64,000 bases of DNA from Rhodomicrobium sp. R_RK_3 (GTDB taxonomy: Bacteria > Pseudomonadota > Alphaproteobacteria > Rhizobiales > Rhodomicrobiaceae), in NCBI RefSeq assembly GCF_002198715.1, contig NZ_MWLK01000008.1, positions 1 through 64,000 on the forward strand, in the 5' to 3' direction. The notes beneath the pieces were generated by a model, which saw only the letters and a list, made by a program, of their open reading frames with translations, searched no databases and had not been told where the DNA came from. A program made the position numbers and the translations under genes. Of the stretch, positions 27,533 to 35,126 are shown in pieces (position 1 is the first letter of the stretch; each line of letters begins with the position of its first letter).

Positions 27533-27877
27533 ATGCAGTTTCTCGATCAGCTTTTGAATTTTTTAAGGTCCGGTCTTCAGTTCATTTTCCGTTTCGTCGA
27601 GTCGATCTGGAGATGGACCATCCAGCAGATTTCGAGCGTGCCGTGGAGTTCTCTGAGCGAGCTGGATTTGTGGAAGCAGCTCCTGCTGGTGATCGTGGCC
27701 GGGGCCGTGATCTATCTGCTCTACCGGGCCGCGCGTGAATTGGCCGAAGCCGGCGAGAAGGTGCTGTCCGCCTTCGCCGCGCTGCTCACCGTCTTCGTCA
27801 AGACGCTGCCGCCGATCCTGATCGCCGGCCTTGTTGCCGCAGGCGGCGCCTGGGTCGTCAACAACGTCTCGTTCTGA
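27533..27877 (+). CDS. Small membrane protein of unknown function
   Basis: 114 residues, not recognised. The N-terminal ~45 residues are aromatic-rich and look amphipathic (FLRSGLQFIFRFVESIWRW). Residues about 48-66 (WKQLLLVIVAGAVIYLLYRA) and about 88-110 (TLPPILIAGLVAAGGAWVVN) are two membrane spans separated by a polar, Ala/Glu-rich helix. GGGGAG stands 9 bases before the ATG. A longer overlapping frame (27298-27738) lacks hydrophobic order and is rejected. It probably sits in the inner membrane. No partner is obvious from the neighbours. Confidence 0.6.
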   Translation: MQFLDQLLNFLRSGLQFIFRFVESIWRWTIQQISSVPWSSLSELDLWKQLLLVIVAGAVIYLLYRAARELAEAGEKVLSAFAALLTVFVKTLPPILIAGLVAAGGAWVVNNVSF

Positions 27878-28146
27878 TTCCCGCCACGGATGCCATCCGC
27901 CCGCCTCCGGACGGATGAATTTCTTCAACTCTCGCTATGCTGTTGGCCTCGCGCGCTCGATTGCTGCGCGAGGCCGCGAGGGCTTGACCATTGCACGCTT
28001 GAAGTGCTTTCACGAATATCCCTGAGCGAAACGGTTTTGTCTGCCGCGCCCTTCGCGTTTTAACTGATTGCGCCGGGGCTCGTTTAGCGGCCCCTTTGGC
28101 ATGGTCACAATTCACGCTCGGCATAACGGAGAGGAAGTCGGCACGC

Positions 28147-29226
28147 ATGGACGGCTCGTCGCTTCCGGCGGACAATTCGGCCCGTGAGATTCAGCCCGAG
28201 CAGGCCGTGCCGCGCATTCTCATTCCCGAGGAGCGGCCGTCCTGGATGATGGGCGTCGCGGTGGCGGTGTCGCTGGCGCTGCATGGCGTCGCGCTCTATC
28301 AGATCCTGCCGCGCTCGGGCCAGCAGGGCGCGATCGAGCAGGAGACCACCGCGATCAGCGTCAACCTCACCTTCACGCAGACCGTCGATACGCTCGCCCA
28401 GCCGGAACAGGCGGAGCAGGCCGGCGGCGGCGCGGCGGCCGGTCAGCCCGACCCGACCGCGCCCGAGCCGGAGCCGGACGCCAAGATCGCCGAGGAGGAC
28501 ACCCGCGTCGAGGCGGAGCGCCAGAAGCTCGAAGCGGACCGCGCCAAGGCGGAAGCGGATGCAAGGGAGAAGGCCGAGACCGAGGCGCGCGAGAGGGTCG
28601 AGGCGGAAGCGCGCATCCAGGCGGAGCAGGAAGCCAGACTGAAGGCCGAGGCCCAGGCGCGTCTGGAGGCGGAGGCGCAGGAGCGCCTGCGCACCGAAGC
28701 CGAGCTTCGCCAGAAGGAGCAGGAAGAGGCGCAGCGCAAGGCCGAAGCCGATCGGCGCAGCCAGGAGGAGGCCAAGCGCAAGGCCGATGCCGAAGCCGAG
28801 GAGCGACGCGAAGCCGAGGAGAGAGCGCGCGAGGCACGCGAGGACGAGCGCCGCAAAGCCGAGCGCGAGGCGCGGCGCAAGGCCGCCGCGAAAGCCCAGG
28901 CCCAGGCGCAGGCCAACTCAGCCGGCAAGTCCGCGAGCCGCGTCTCGGCGTCGTCGGGCCAGATCATCTCCTATGCCAGCCGCGTCCGCGCTCATGTCGC
29001 CCAGAACCGTCCGCGCGGCAGCGCCGGCAAGGGCACCGTGGTGGCCGTCTTCGGTCTGACCGAATCCGGCGGCTTGCGCTATGTCCGCATCGCCCGCTCG
29101 AGCGGCAACGCGGGGCTCGACCAGGCCGTGCTCTCGGCTCTGCGCAGCGCGACGCCCTTTCCGAGCGCTCCAGCGGGCTCATCGCCCGGCCAGCGCGAAT
29201 TCACCATCCCGGTCTATTTCCGTTAA
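28147..29226 (+). CDS. TonB/TolA-family energy-transducing protein
   Basis: 359 residues. A single N-terminal membrane span (about 34-54) contains the Ser42-x3-His46 motif (SLALH) that TonB and TolA use to contact ExbB-ExbD or TolQ-TolR. Residues about 110-265 are a long charged coiled coil rich in Ala, Glu, Lys and Arg, as in TolA domain II. The C-terminal ~90 residues form a TonB C-terminal domain: YASRVRAHVAQNRPRG, GTVVAVFGLTESGGLRYVRI, LDQAVLSALRSATPFP and the closing FTIPVYFR. No exbB/exbD or tolQ/tolR is nearby. GGAGAGGA upstream supports ATG 28147. TonB-like versus TolA-like cannot be settled; the C-terminal domain favours TonB. Confidence 0.85.
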   Translation: MDGSSLPADNSAREIQPEQAVPRILIPEERPSWMMGVAVAVSLALHGVALYQILPRSGQQGAIEQETTAISVNLTFTQTVDTLAQPEQAEQAGGGAAAGQPDPTAPEPEPDAKIAEEDTRVEAERQKLEADRAKAEADAREKAETEARERVEAEARIQAEQEARLKAEAQARLEAEAQERLRTEAELRQKEQEEAQRKAEADRRSQEEAKRKADAEAEERREAEERAREAREDERRKAEREARRKAAAKAQAQAQANSAGKSASRVSASSGQIISYASRVRAHVAQNRPRGSAGKGTVVAVFGLTESGGLRYVRIARSSGNAGLDQAVLSALRSATPFPSAPAGSSPGQREFTIPVYFR

Positions 29227-29233
29227 GCCCACT

Positions 29234-29599
29234 TCAGCCGAAGAGGCCCAGCACCAGCGACAGCGCGAACAGGCAACTCGCCAGCAGGGCCGAGTGCAGG
29301 GCGAAGCCGAGATAGGTGCGCTTCAGCGTTTCGCCGATCACGGTTTGGGCGAGCGCATCGTCGGGGCGGTGCTGCGGCTCCAGCATCAGCCAAAGCTCGG
29401 TGCGCTTATAGGGAATTTTCGGCGCCTGCCAGCCGCGAAATTGCAGCACGAGGCTGGTGATCAGCGTGAGGATGCCGCCGGATTTGAAGGCGCTCGCCAG
29501 ATGCCCCGACATGGCGAACATCAAGGTGACGATGCCGAGAGCGGCAAATCCGCAGCCGCGCGCCACCGAAACCCAGGCGAGATCTTGCAGCTTCTGCAT
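29234..29599 (-). CDS. Small multi-span membrane protein, unknown
   Basis: 121 residues, not recognised. Hydrophobic segments at about 12-30 (GCGFAALGIVTLMFAMSG), 40-52 and 98-119 (FALHSALLASCLFALSLVLG) flank a polar loop with KIPYKRTELWLMLEPQHRP. The stop lies 7 bases from the stop of the convergent TonB-like gene. It is downstream of two more small membrane-protein genes on the same strand. Confidence 0.6.
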   Translation of the reverse strand: MQKLQDLAWVSVARGCGFAALGIVTLMFAMSGHLASAFKSGGILTLITSLVLQFRGWQAPKIPYKRTELWLMLEPQHRPDDALAQTVIGETLKRTYLGFALHSALLASCLFALSLVLGLFG

Positions 29600-29698
29600 G
29601 GTCCGGACGCCCGCTCCGCAGCCTCAACTCGATCAATGATGCACTGCAATATCGGGTTCGGCAAGATGTGGCGTCCCGCACTTGCCCGCCTCGGCGGC

Positions 29699-30058
29699 TC
29701 AATCGAGAACCCCCAATTGCGCCAGCAGCGAAGGCGCCGCGAGCAGGGCCGTCGCCGCCAGCCAGACGCCGAGCGAGGCGGCATCCGTATGGGTGCGCCC
29801 GGTCAGGCGCTCGAACAAGGCGGCGGGCACGCCGGCGACGACCAGGGTGGCGGCGGCAAGCAGCAGCGAGGTGAAATATAAGAGGAGCAGCGGTGCGGAG
29901 ATGAAGAAGCCCGGCGCGAATTGGCGAAGCGTCGCGAAGGCCGGGTCGAAAAGCGGCGAGAGGTAAATGCCGTTCAGCAGCGAGGACGCGGCGATGCCGA
30001 CCAGCAGCAGATCCCGCTTCAGCAGCGATGAGCGCCGGCTCACATCGTCCTGCGCCAT
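29699..30058 (-). CDS. Small membrane protein, unknown
   Basis: 119 residues. After a polar start (MAQDDVSRRSSLLKRD) it has about three hydrophobic segments: about 17-32, 42-67 (APGFFISAPLLLLYFTSLLL) and 96-117 (LGVWLAATALLAAPSLLAQL). Its start is 2 bases after the stop of the preceding gene on the same strand, so the two are co-transcribed. I choose MAQDD at 30058; the frame is open further upstream, but that part overlaps the neighbour. Function not recognised. Confidence 0.6.
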   Translation of the reverse strand: MAQDDVSRRSSLLKRDLLLVGIAASSLLNGIYLSPLFDPAFATLRQFAPGFFISAPLLLLYFTSLLLAAATLVVAGVPAALFERLTGRTHTDAASLGVWLAATALLAAPSLLAQLGVLD

Positions 30059-30060
30059 GC

Positions 30061-30351
30061 TCAGGCTCCCGCGCCCGGCCGGGGCGCCGCCGCCGTGAGC
30101 GCCATGAACAGGCCGATCCGCGCCAGCAGCGCCCACAGGATGGCGAACAGCACCACCAGATTGATCGGCACCAGATGCGGAGTGAGAACGCGCACGGCCT
30201 TGACGACCGGGTTCGTCGATATCACGAGCACCCGCCAGATGCGCGCTTCGCTTTGCGGCTCGAAAAGCAGCGACATCAGGAAGCGTCCGAGCAGGGCATA
30301 GATCAGCGCCGCCAGGAAGAAGTTCGCGATCTGAAATGCCGAAAATTCCAT
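30061..30351 (-). CDS. Small membrane protein resembling YggT-type proteins
   Basis: 96 residues. Two hydrophobic segments (about 5-28, IANFFLAALIYALLGRFLMS, and about 62-85, INLVVLFAILWALLARIGLF) flank a conserved-looking middle TNPVVKAVRVLTPHLVP. This spacing (span, loop ending in a Pro-rich motif, span) is reminiscent of half of a YggT domain, but I cannot confirm it. First gene of a tight unit with the gene starting at 30058. Confidence 0.55.
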   Translation of the reverse strand: MEFSAFQIANFFLAALIYALLGRFLMSLLFEPQSEARIWRVLVISTNPVVKAVRVLTPHLVPINLVVLFAILWALLARIGLFMALTAAAPRPGAGA

Positions 30352-30537
30352 TCCCGTGCTGCCCCCGGTTACGTTCCGACCCGCCCCAGCTTACCCGGTA
30401 ATTGACTTATGAATGCAGAAAAAAGCAAGCTGATGGCGCGCCGGGCTTGGTATTTCGAAGACTGTTTCCGGCGCTCTGCTGGCGGGCAATCGCCTTTCTA
30501 TTTGCGCGCGGCGAATGGGCTTGGGTGCGAGGCGCTT

Positions 30538-30577
30538 AAAAAAAGGGCGGCCCGCATCGCTGCGGACTCGCCCGTTT
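30538..30577 (-). terminator. Rho-independent terminator of the small secreted protein gene
   Basis: On the minus strand the RNA folds GGGCG-A-GTCCGCA, loop GCGA, TGCGGGC-CGCCC and then runs into seven U. It is 45 bases past the stop codon of the 30622-30873 gene. This is the clearest intrinsic terminator in the window. Confidence 0.85.
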
Positions 30578-30621
30578 TATTGCGATCTCAATGCTGGCTG
30601 GGCGGCATCCCGCCCTGGCCG

Positions 30622-30873
30622 TCAGCAGCCGTGGCGGCCCAAGCAGCGGAAGAAGCGGTTCGTGCGCCAGCCCCAGCGGCTTGCGCAAGTATGGCGCCAG
30701 TCGCGGCAATAACCGCCGCGCCAGCGCACGTTCTGCACCGCCGGGGTTTCCAGCCCGAACTGCTCGCTGATCGAAGGGCGCAGCGTCTGGGCAGGGGAGG
30801 CCTGGACTGCGCCGCCCAACAGGGCAGCAAAGCCAAAGGCGGCCACGCTCAGCGCGATTTTGCTTCGAACCAT
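30622..30873 (-). CDS. Small secreted Cys/Arg/Trp-rich protein
   Basis: 83 residues. A signal peptide (IALSVAAFGFAALLGGAVQA, cleavage near residue 25-26) is followed by a short acidic/polar stretch. The C-terminal tail is rich in Trp, Arg and Cys (WRGGYCRDWRHTC, then ASRWGWRTNRFF and RCLGRHGC), with four cysteines that could make two disulfides. Such small exported proteins recur in Hyphomicrobiales and have no established role. GGAGAT before the ATG and a strong terminator after the stop support a real, separately transcribed gene. Upstream 30874-31155 is AT-rich and presumably holds its promoter. Confidence 0.72.
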   Translation of the reverse strand: MVRSKIALSVAAFGFAALLGGAVQASPAQTLRPSISEQFGLETPAVQNVRWRGGYCRDWRHTCASRWGWRTNRFFRCLGRHGC

Positions 30874-31155
30874 ATCAAGATCTCCTCATTGGATTCCTCG
30901 GTAGATCCATTTTCGAGAGATCGGCAGTTTTCAGCAACGCCGAAATTGTATTTTCCTGTAATATGATTATGCATTTGCTTGACAGTGACTAAGAACTGTT
31001 AGGAACAAATGTCTAGAAAATTGTCAGATTCAGCGCGTTGCATCAATTTTTACAAATAGGGTTCAGCGCTTCAGCTTGCATTCATATGGACTTCGATCGG
31101 CAAGCGGCGGCGCGAGAGAGTTCGGACGCGGCTCGGTCTCGACCGGCTTCCCCGG

Positions 31156-33369
31156 TCAGGCGCGCTGCGGCGCCTCGGCCAAGTGCTTGTCGACGGTGAC
31201 CGGGTAGTCGCGGACGCGGATGCCGGTTGCGTTGTAAACCGCATTGGCCACGGCCGCCCCGACGCCGCACAGACCGAGTTCGCCGATGCCTTTTGCCTTC
31301 ATCGGCGATGATTTGTCGTCCGGATAGTCCAGGAAGATCACCTCCTGATGCGGGATGTCGGCGTGGACGGGCACCTCGTAGCCGCCCAGGTCGTTATTGA
31401 CGAAATAGCCGAACCGCCTGTCGACGGCGAGCCCCTCCATCAGCGCGGCGCCGACCCCCATGGTCATGCCGCCGATCACCTGACTGCGCGCCGTGATCGG
31501 GTTCAGCACGCGGCCCGCATCGCACACTGCCAGCATGCGCCGCACGCGGACCTCGCGGGTGAAGCTGTCGACGCCGACCTCCACGAAATGCGCGGCGAAG
31601 GTGCCCTGCGCATATCGCTTGTCGAGATCGCCGTATTCGATGCCGTCCTCGCCTGTCAGTGGGCCATCCTTGGCGGCTTCGGCGAGCGGGACGGAACGGT
31701 TGCCGGAGGTGACCATCCCGTCCGCGAACGCGGCGTCCTCGGCGTTGAAGCCGAGCCGCGCGGCCACCGCCTCGCGCAGCTTGACGCACGCGGCATAAAG
31801 GCCGGCGGTGGAATTGTTGGCTCCCCATTGGCCGCCGGAGCCGGACGAGGCGGGATATGCGGAATCGCCCAGCGCCAGTTTGACCGATCCGAGCGGGCAG
31901 CCCATCATCTCCGCCGCCGTCTGGGCGAGGATCGTATATGAGCCGGTGCCGATATCGGTCATGTCGGTCTCGACCGTAAGCCGGCCATCCCGCTCCAGCC
32001 GGATGCGCGCCTTCGACGGCGTCACCAGATTGCCGCGATACGCCGCCGCCATCCCCAGGCCGACGAGCCATTTGCCGTCGCGCACCGCGCCCGGCGACGG
32101 GTTGCGTCGCGACCAGCCGAACCGCTCCGCGCCGGTCCTCAGGCATTCGATGAGGTGCCGCTCCGAGAATGGCCGTTCCGGCTTGGCGGGATCCACCTGG
32201 GTATCGTTCCGGATGCGGAACTCGACCGGATCGAGGCCAAGCTTCTCGGCCATCTCGTCCATCGCGATCTCCAAGGCCATCAAGCCCGACGCTTCGCCCG
32301 GCGCGCGCATGTCGTTGCCTTCCGGGAGGTCCAGGATCGCGAGCTTGAGGGCGAGGTCGCGGTTCGGCGTGCCGTAGAGCAGCCGCGTCGGCGCGACCGC
32401 CGCCTCGGCGAAGCCGCCCGGCAGATTGCCGTTCAGGCTGTGATGGCTGATTGCCGTCAGCCGCCCGTCGCGGGTCGCGCCGAGCCGGATCCGCTGCATG
32501 GTCCCCGCGCGGCGCGTGCCGTTATTGATGATGAGCGGCCGCTGCAGCGCCACCTTCACCGGCCGGCCCGTGGCCTTCGACCCGAGCGCGGCAAGCAGCG
32601 CGTCGACCCGCAGCAGCAGCTTGCTGCCGAATCCGCCGCCGATGAACGGGGACTCGACGCGGATGTCCTCCTTGTCGAGACCGAGCATATGGGCAAGGTC
32701 CTCGCGGTGCCAGCCGATCATCTGGGCCGACGTCCACACCGTCAGCGTTCCATCCGCCCAGGCGGCGATGGTCGCATGCGGCTCCATCATGGCATGGCTC
32801 TGGTCGGGGGTGGCGTAGCTCTCGTCGAGCGTGACCGGCGCTTCGGCGAATGCGGCATCGAAATCGCCGACGCGGTCGACGATCGGCGAGTCCGGGCTGT
32901 CCCGGTCCGCGATGGGCTTGGCGCCCGAGGCCTCCGCCGCGAGATCGAACCGCCCGTGGGCCGTCTCGTACTCGACCGCGATGAGGTGAGCCGCCGCGCG
33001 CGCCTGCTCGAAGCTTTCCGCCACCACCAATGCGATCGCCTGATGATAATGCTGTATCTCGGCGCCCCCGAAGAGGTGAACCGTGGCGCGAAATCCTGGC
33101 GGCACCGGGTCGCGGTCGAGTGTCGTCAGCACCTTAAGGACGCCCGGTTCGGCCTCCGCCGCCGCGGTGTCGATCTGGATGATGCGGCCCTTGGCGATGG
33201 TGGCGCCGAGGATCCAGCCATAGGCCTGGTTCGGCACGACTTCGTGCCGCTCATAGGCATAGCGCGCGTTGCCGGTGACCTTGAGCGGGCCATCGACGCG
33301 GGTGACGGGCTTTCCGACCACCTTGAGCTGGTCGATCGGATTGCGGCCGGCGGGCGTGGTGAACTGCAT
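31156..33369 (-). CDS. paoC: Molybdenum aldehyde dehydrogenase, molybdopterin-binding subunit (PaoC-type)
   Basis: 737 residues, large subunit of a xanthine-oxidase-family enzyme that oxidises aldehydes at a molybdenum cofactor with water as oxygen source. Family features in order are the opening GKPVTRVDGPLKVTGNARYA, YATPDQSHAMMEPHATIAAW, SPFIGGGFGSKLLLRVDALL, NDMRAPGEASGLMALE, SSGSGGQWGANNSTAG and the catalytic-Glu region GIGELGLCGVGAAVANAVYN. The start at 33369 follows GAGAGGTTGAGG and lies 4 bases after the stop of the FAD subunit gene. The window has no PaoD-type cofactor-insertion chaperone. Confidence 0.88.
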   Translation of the reverse strand: MQFTTPAGRNPIDQLKVVGKPVTRVDGPLKVTGNARYAYERHEVVPNQAYGWILGATIAKGRIIQIDTAAAEAEPGVLKVLTTLDRDPVPPGFRATVHLFGGAEIQHYHQAIALVVAESFEQARAAAHLIAVEYETAHGRFDLAAEASGAKPIADRDSPDSPIVDRVGDFDAAFAEAPVTLDESYATPDQSHAMMEPHATIAAWADGTLTVWTSAQMIGWHREDLAHMLGLDKEDIRVESPFIGGGFGSKLLLRVDALLAALGSKATGRPVKVALQRPLIINNGTRRAGTMQRIRLGATRDGRLTAISHHSLNGNLPGGFAEAAVAPTRLLYGTPNRDLALKLAILDLPEGNDMRAPGEASGLMALEIAMDEMAEKLGLDPVEFRIRNDTQVDPAKPERPFSERHLIECLRTGAERFGWSRRNPSPGAVRDGKWLVGLGMAAAYRGNLVTPSKARIRLERDGRLTVETDMTDIGTGSYTILAQTAAEMMGCPLGSVKLALGDSAYPASSGSGGQWGANNSTAGLYAACVKLREAVAARLGFNAEDAAFADGMVTSGNRSVPLAEAAKDGPLTGEDGIEYGDLDKRYAQGTFAAHFVEVGVDSFTREVRVRRMLAVCDAGRVLNPITARSQVIGGMTMGVGAALMEGLAVDRRFGYFVNNDLGGYEVPVHADIPHQEVIFLDYPDDKSSPMKAKGIGELGLCGVGAAVANAVYNATGIRVRDYPVTVDKHLAEAPQRA

Positions 33370-33373
33370 GGCC

Positions 33374-34324
33374 TCAACCTCTCCCTTCGGCAATCACCAG
33401 AGCGAGCGCGCGCTCGGCGAGCGGGATCTTGAACGCATTATCCTGCGTCGGCTTGGCGCCATCGAACGCCGCCGCCACGACGGCCTCCGACCCTTGCGGC
33501 AATTCCGCCTCCGCGCGCTCGACGCGCCACGGCCTCGGCGCGACGCCGCCGAACGCGACGCGGCCGGTCCCGTCTTCGTGCAGCACGGCCGCCACCGACA
33601 CGATGGCGAAGGCGTAGGACGCCCGGTCGCGGACCTTGTGGTAATGATGGGAGCCGCCGATCGGCGGGGGCAGCGTCACGGCGGTGATGAGCTCGCCGGG
33701 CCGAAGCGCGAACTCGACCGCCGGCGTGAAGTCCGGCAGGCGGAAGAACTCGGCGATCGGGATGGTGCGGGTTTTGCCGGCGGCATTCATCGCCTCGATG
33801 CGCGCATCCAGAACCCGCAGCGCCACCGCCATGTCGCCGGGATTCTGGGCGATGCAGAGCTCGCTGGTGCCGATCACGGCGAGCGAGCGCGAGACGCCGC
33901 CGATCGCCGAGCAGCCCGAGCCCGGCTCGCGTTTGTTGCAGGGCACGGCGGTGTTGTAGAAATACGGGCAGCGGTTGCGCTGCAGGAGATTGCCGCCCAC
34001 CGAAGCCTTGTTGCGCAATTGGCCGGTGGCGCCGGCCACGATGGCCCTGGAGAGCACGCCGTAATCGCGCTTCACGCGCGGGTGCGAGGCAAGGTCGGTA
34101 TTGGTGACCAGCGCCCCGATCCGGAGCCCGCCCTCCTCGGTGTCCTCGATCGTGGCAAGCGGCAGGCTTCGCACGTCGACGAGATGCGTCGGCGTTTCGA
34201 TCTCGAATTTCATGAGGTCGAGCAGGTTGGTGCCGCCGGCGATGAATTTGGCGCCGGGCGTCGCGGTGACGGCCGCGATGGCGGCGGCGGGGCTGGCCGC
34301 CCGTTCATAGGTGAACGGTCTCAT
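33374..34324 (-). CDS. paoB: Aldehyde dehydrogenase FAD-binding subunit (PaoB-type) with extra Fe-S motif
   Basis: 316 residues of the CO-dehydrogenase-medium-chain/FAD family, carrying electrons from the Fe-S subunit to acceptors. FAD-binding stretches [15 protein letters not shown] and [17 protein letters not shown] are visible. The insertion [18 protein letters not shown] followed by GSGCSAIGG supplies cysteines like those binding the additional [4Fe-4S] cluster of E. coli PaoB. This separates it from ordinary xanthine dehydrogenases. The start ATG overlaps the stop of the upstream gene (ATGA), showing translational coupling. Confidence 0.88.
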   Translation of the reverse strand: MRPFTYERAASPAAAIAAVTATPGAKFIAGGTNLLDLMKFEIETPTHLVDVRSLPLATIEDTEEGGLRIGALVTNTDLASHPRVKRDYGVLSRAIVAGATGQLRNKASVGGNLLQRNRCPYFYNTAVPCNKREPGSGCSAIGGVSRSLAVIGTSELCIAQNPGDMAVALRVLDARIEAMNAAGKTRTIPIAEFFRLPDFTPAVEFALRPGELITAVTLPPPIGGSHHYHKVRDRASYAFAIVSVAAVLHEDGTGRVAFGGVAPRPWRVERAEAELPQGSEAVVAAAFDGAKPTQDNAFKIPLAERALALVIAEGRG

Positions 34325-34938
34325 GCGGCGCCTCCAACGATCTCGGCGATGGCCGCCTGGATGTTCGAATAGGCGCCGCAGCGGCAGATGTTGCCGCTCA
34401 TCCGCTCGCGCAGCTCGCTGTGGCTGGCCTCCATCCGGGCGGTGAGATCGCCGGTTGCGTGGCTCGGGACGCCCCTCTCGATCTCGTCGAGGATGGCGAC
34501 CGCCGAGCAGATCTGGCCCGGCGTGCAATAGCCGCACTGAAAGGCGTCATGCCGCAGGAAGGCGGCCTGCATCGGGTGCAGATCGTCCGGCGTGCCCAGA
34601 CCCTCGATGGTCAGGATCTCATCGGCGTCATGCATCGCGGCGAGGCTGAGACAGGCATTGATGCGGGTGCCGTTCACCAGCACCGTGCAGGCGCCGCAAT
34701 GGCCGTGATCGCAGCCCTTTTTCGTGCCGGTCAGATGCAAGTGCTCGCGCAGCGCGTCGAGCAGGGACGTGCGCGTATCGAGGGTCAGCGCGTATCTGGT
34801 GCCGTTCACTCGCAGCGAGACGCTGGAATGCGGGATCGAGCTGCGGGAGGACGGGTGCGGCGATGTTGGCGCTGGCGCTTCGGCGATGGAAGCGGACGCC
34901 AGCCCCGATGATGCTGAAAGTTTCGGGCTTTCGCTCAT
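34321..34938 (-). CDS. paoA: Aldehyde dehydrogenase 2Fe-2S subunit (PaoA-type)
   Basis: 205 residues. Two [2Fe-2S] clusters: the plant-ferredoxin type at [15 protein letters not shown]...INAC and the helical type at [12 protein letters not shown] plus CRCGAY. Homologues such as E. coli PaoA have a Tat signal; here the N-terminal 38 residues are Ser/Ala/Pro-rich with no twin arginine, so the complex is more likely cytoplasmic unless the start is misassigned. First gene of paoA-paoB-paoC. A MetSerGlu start at 34938 is preceded by AGGAGAC, a good ribosome-binding site. Confidence 0.87.
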   Translation of the reverse strand: MSESPKLSASSGLASASIAEAPAPTSPHPSSRSSIPHSSVSLRVNGTRYALTLDTRTSLLDALREHLHLTGTKKGCDHGHCGACTVLVNGTRINACLSLAAMHDADEILTIEGLGTPDDLHPMQAAFLRHDAFQCGYCTPGQICSAVAILDEIERGVPSHATGDLTARMEASHSELRERMSGNICRCGAYSNIQAAIAEIVGGAA

Positions 34939-35126
34939 GGTCTGGTCTCCTGGGCCTGAACTGCGGCAAACTCCAAGAAACTAGCAGCGCCGGCCCCCGG
35001 ACCGGGGTTAAACGAGGTAATAGTTTGTGAGAAGCTGCGGAAAAAGCAGGCGGCGAGGCTGGACGATCAGGTCCGGCGGCGGCGGGAATGAGGTCTCAAA
35101 GCGTCGCCGTAGACCGGAGGGACGGC

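Noticed and set aside
27298-27738. 146-codon plus-strand frame overlapping the small membrane protein gene
   Set aside because: Lacks hydrophobic order and a ribosome-binding site, while the 114-residue frame has both.
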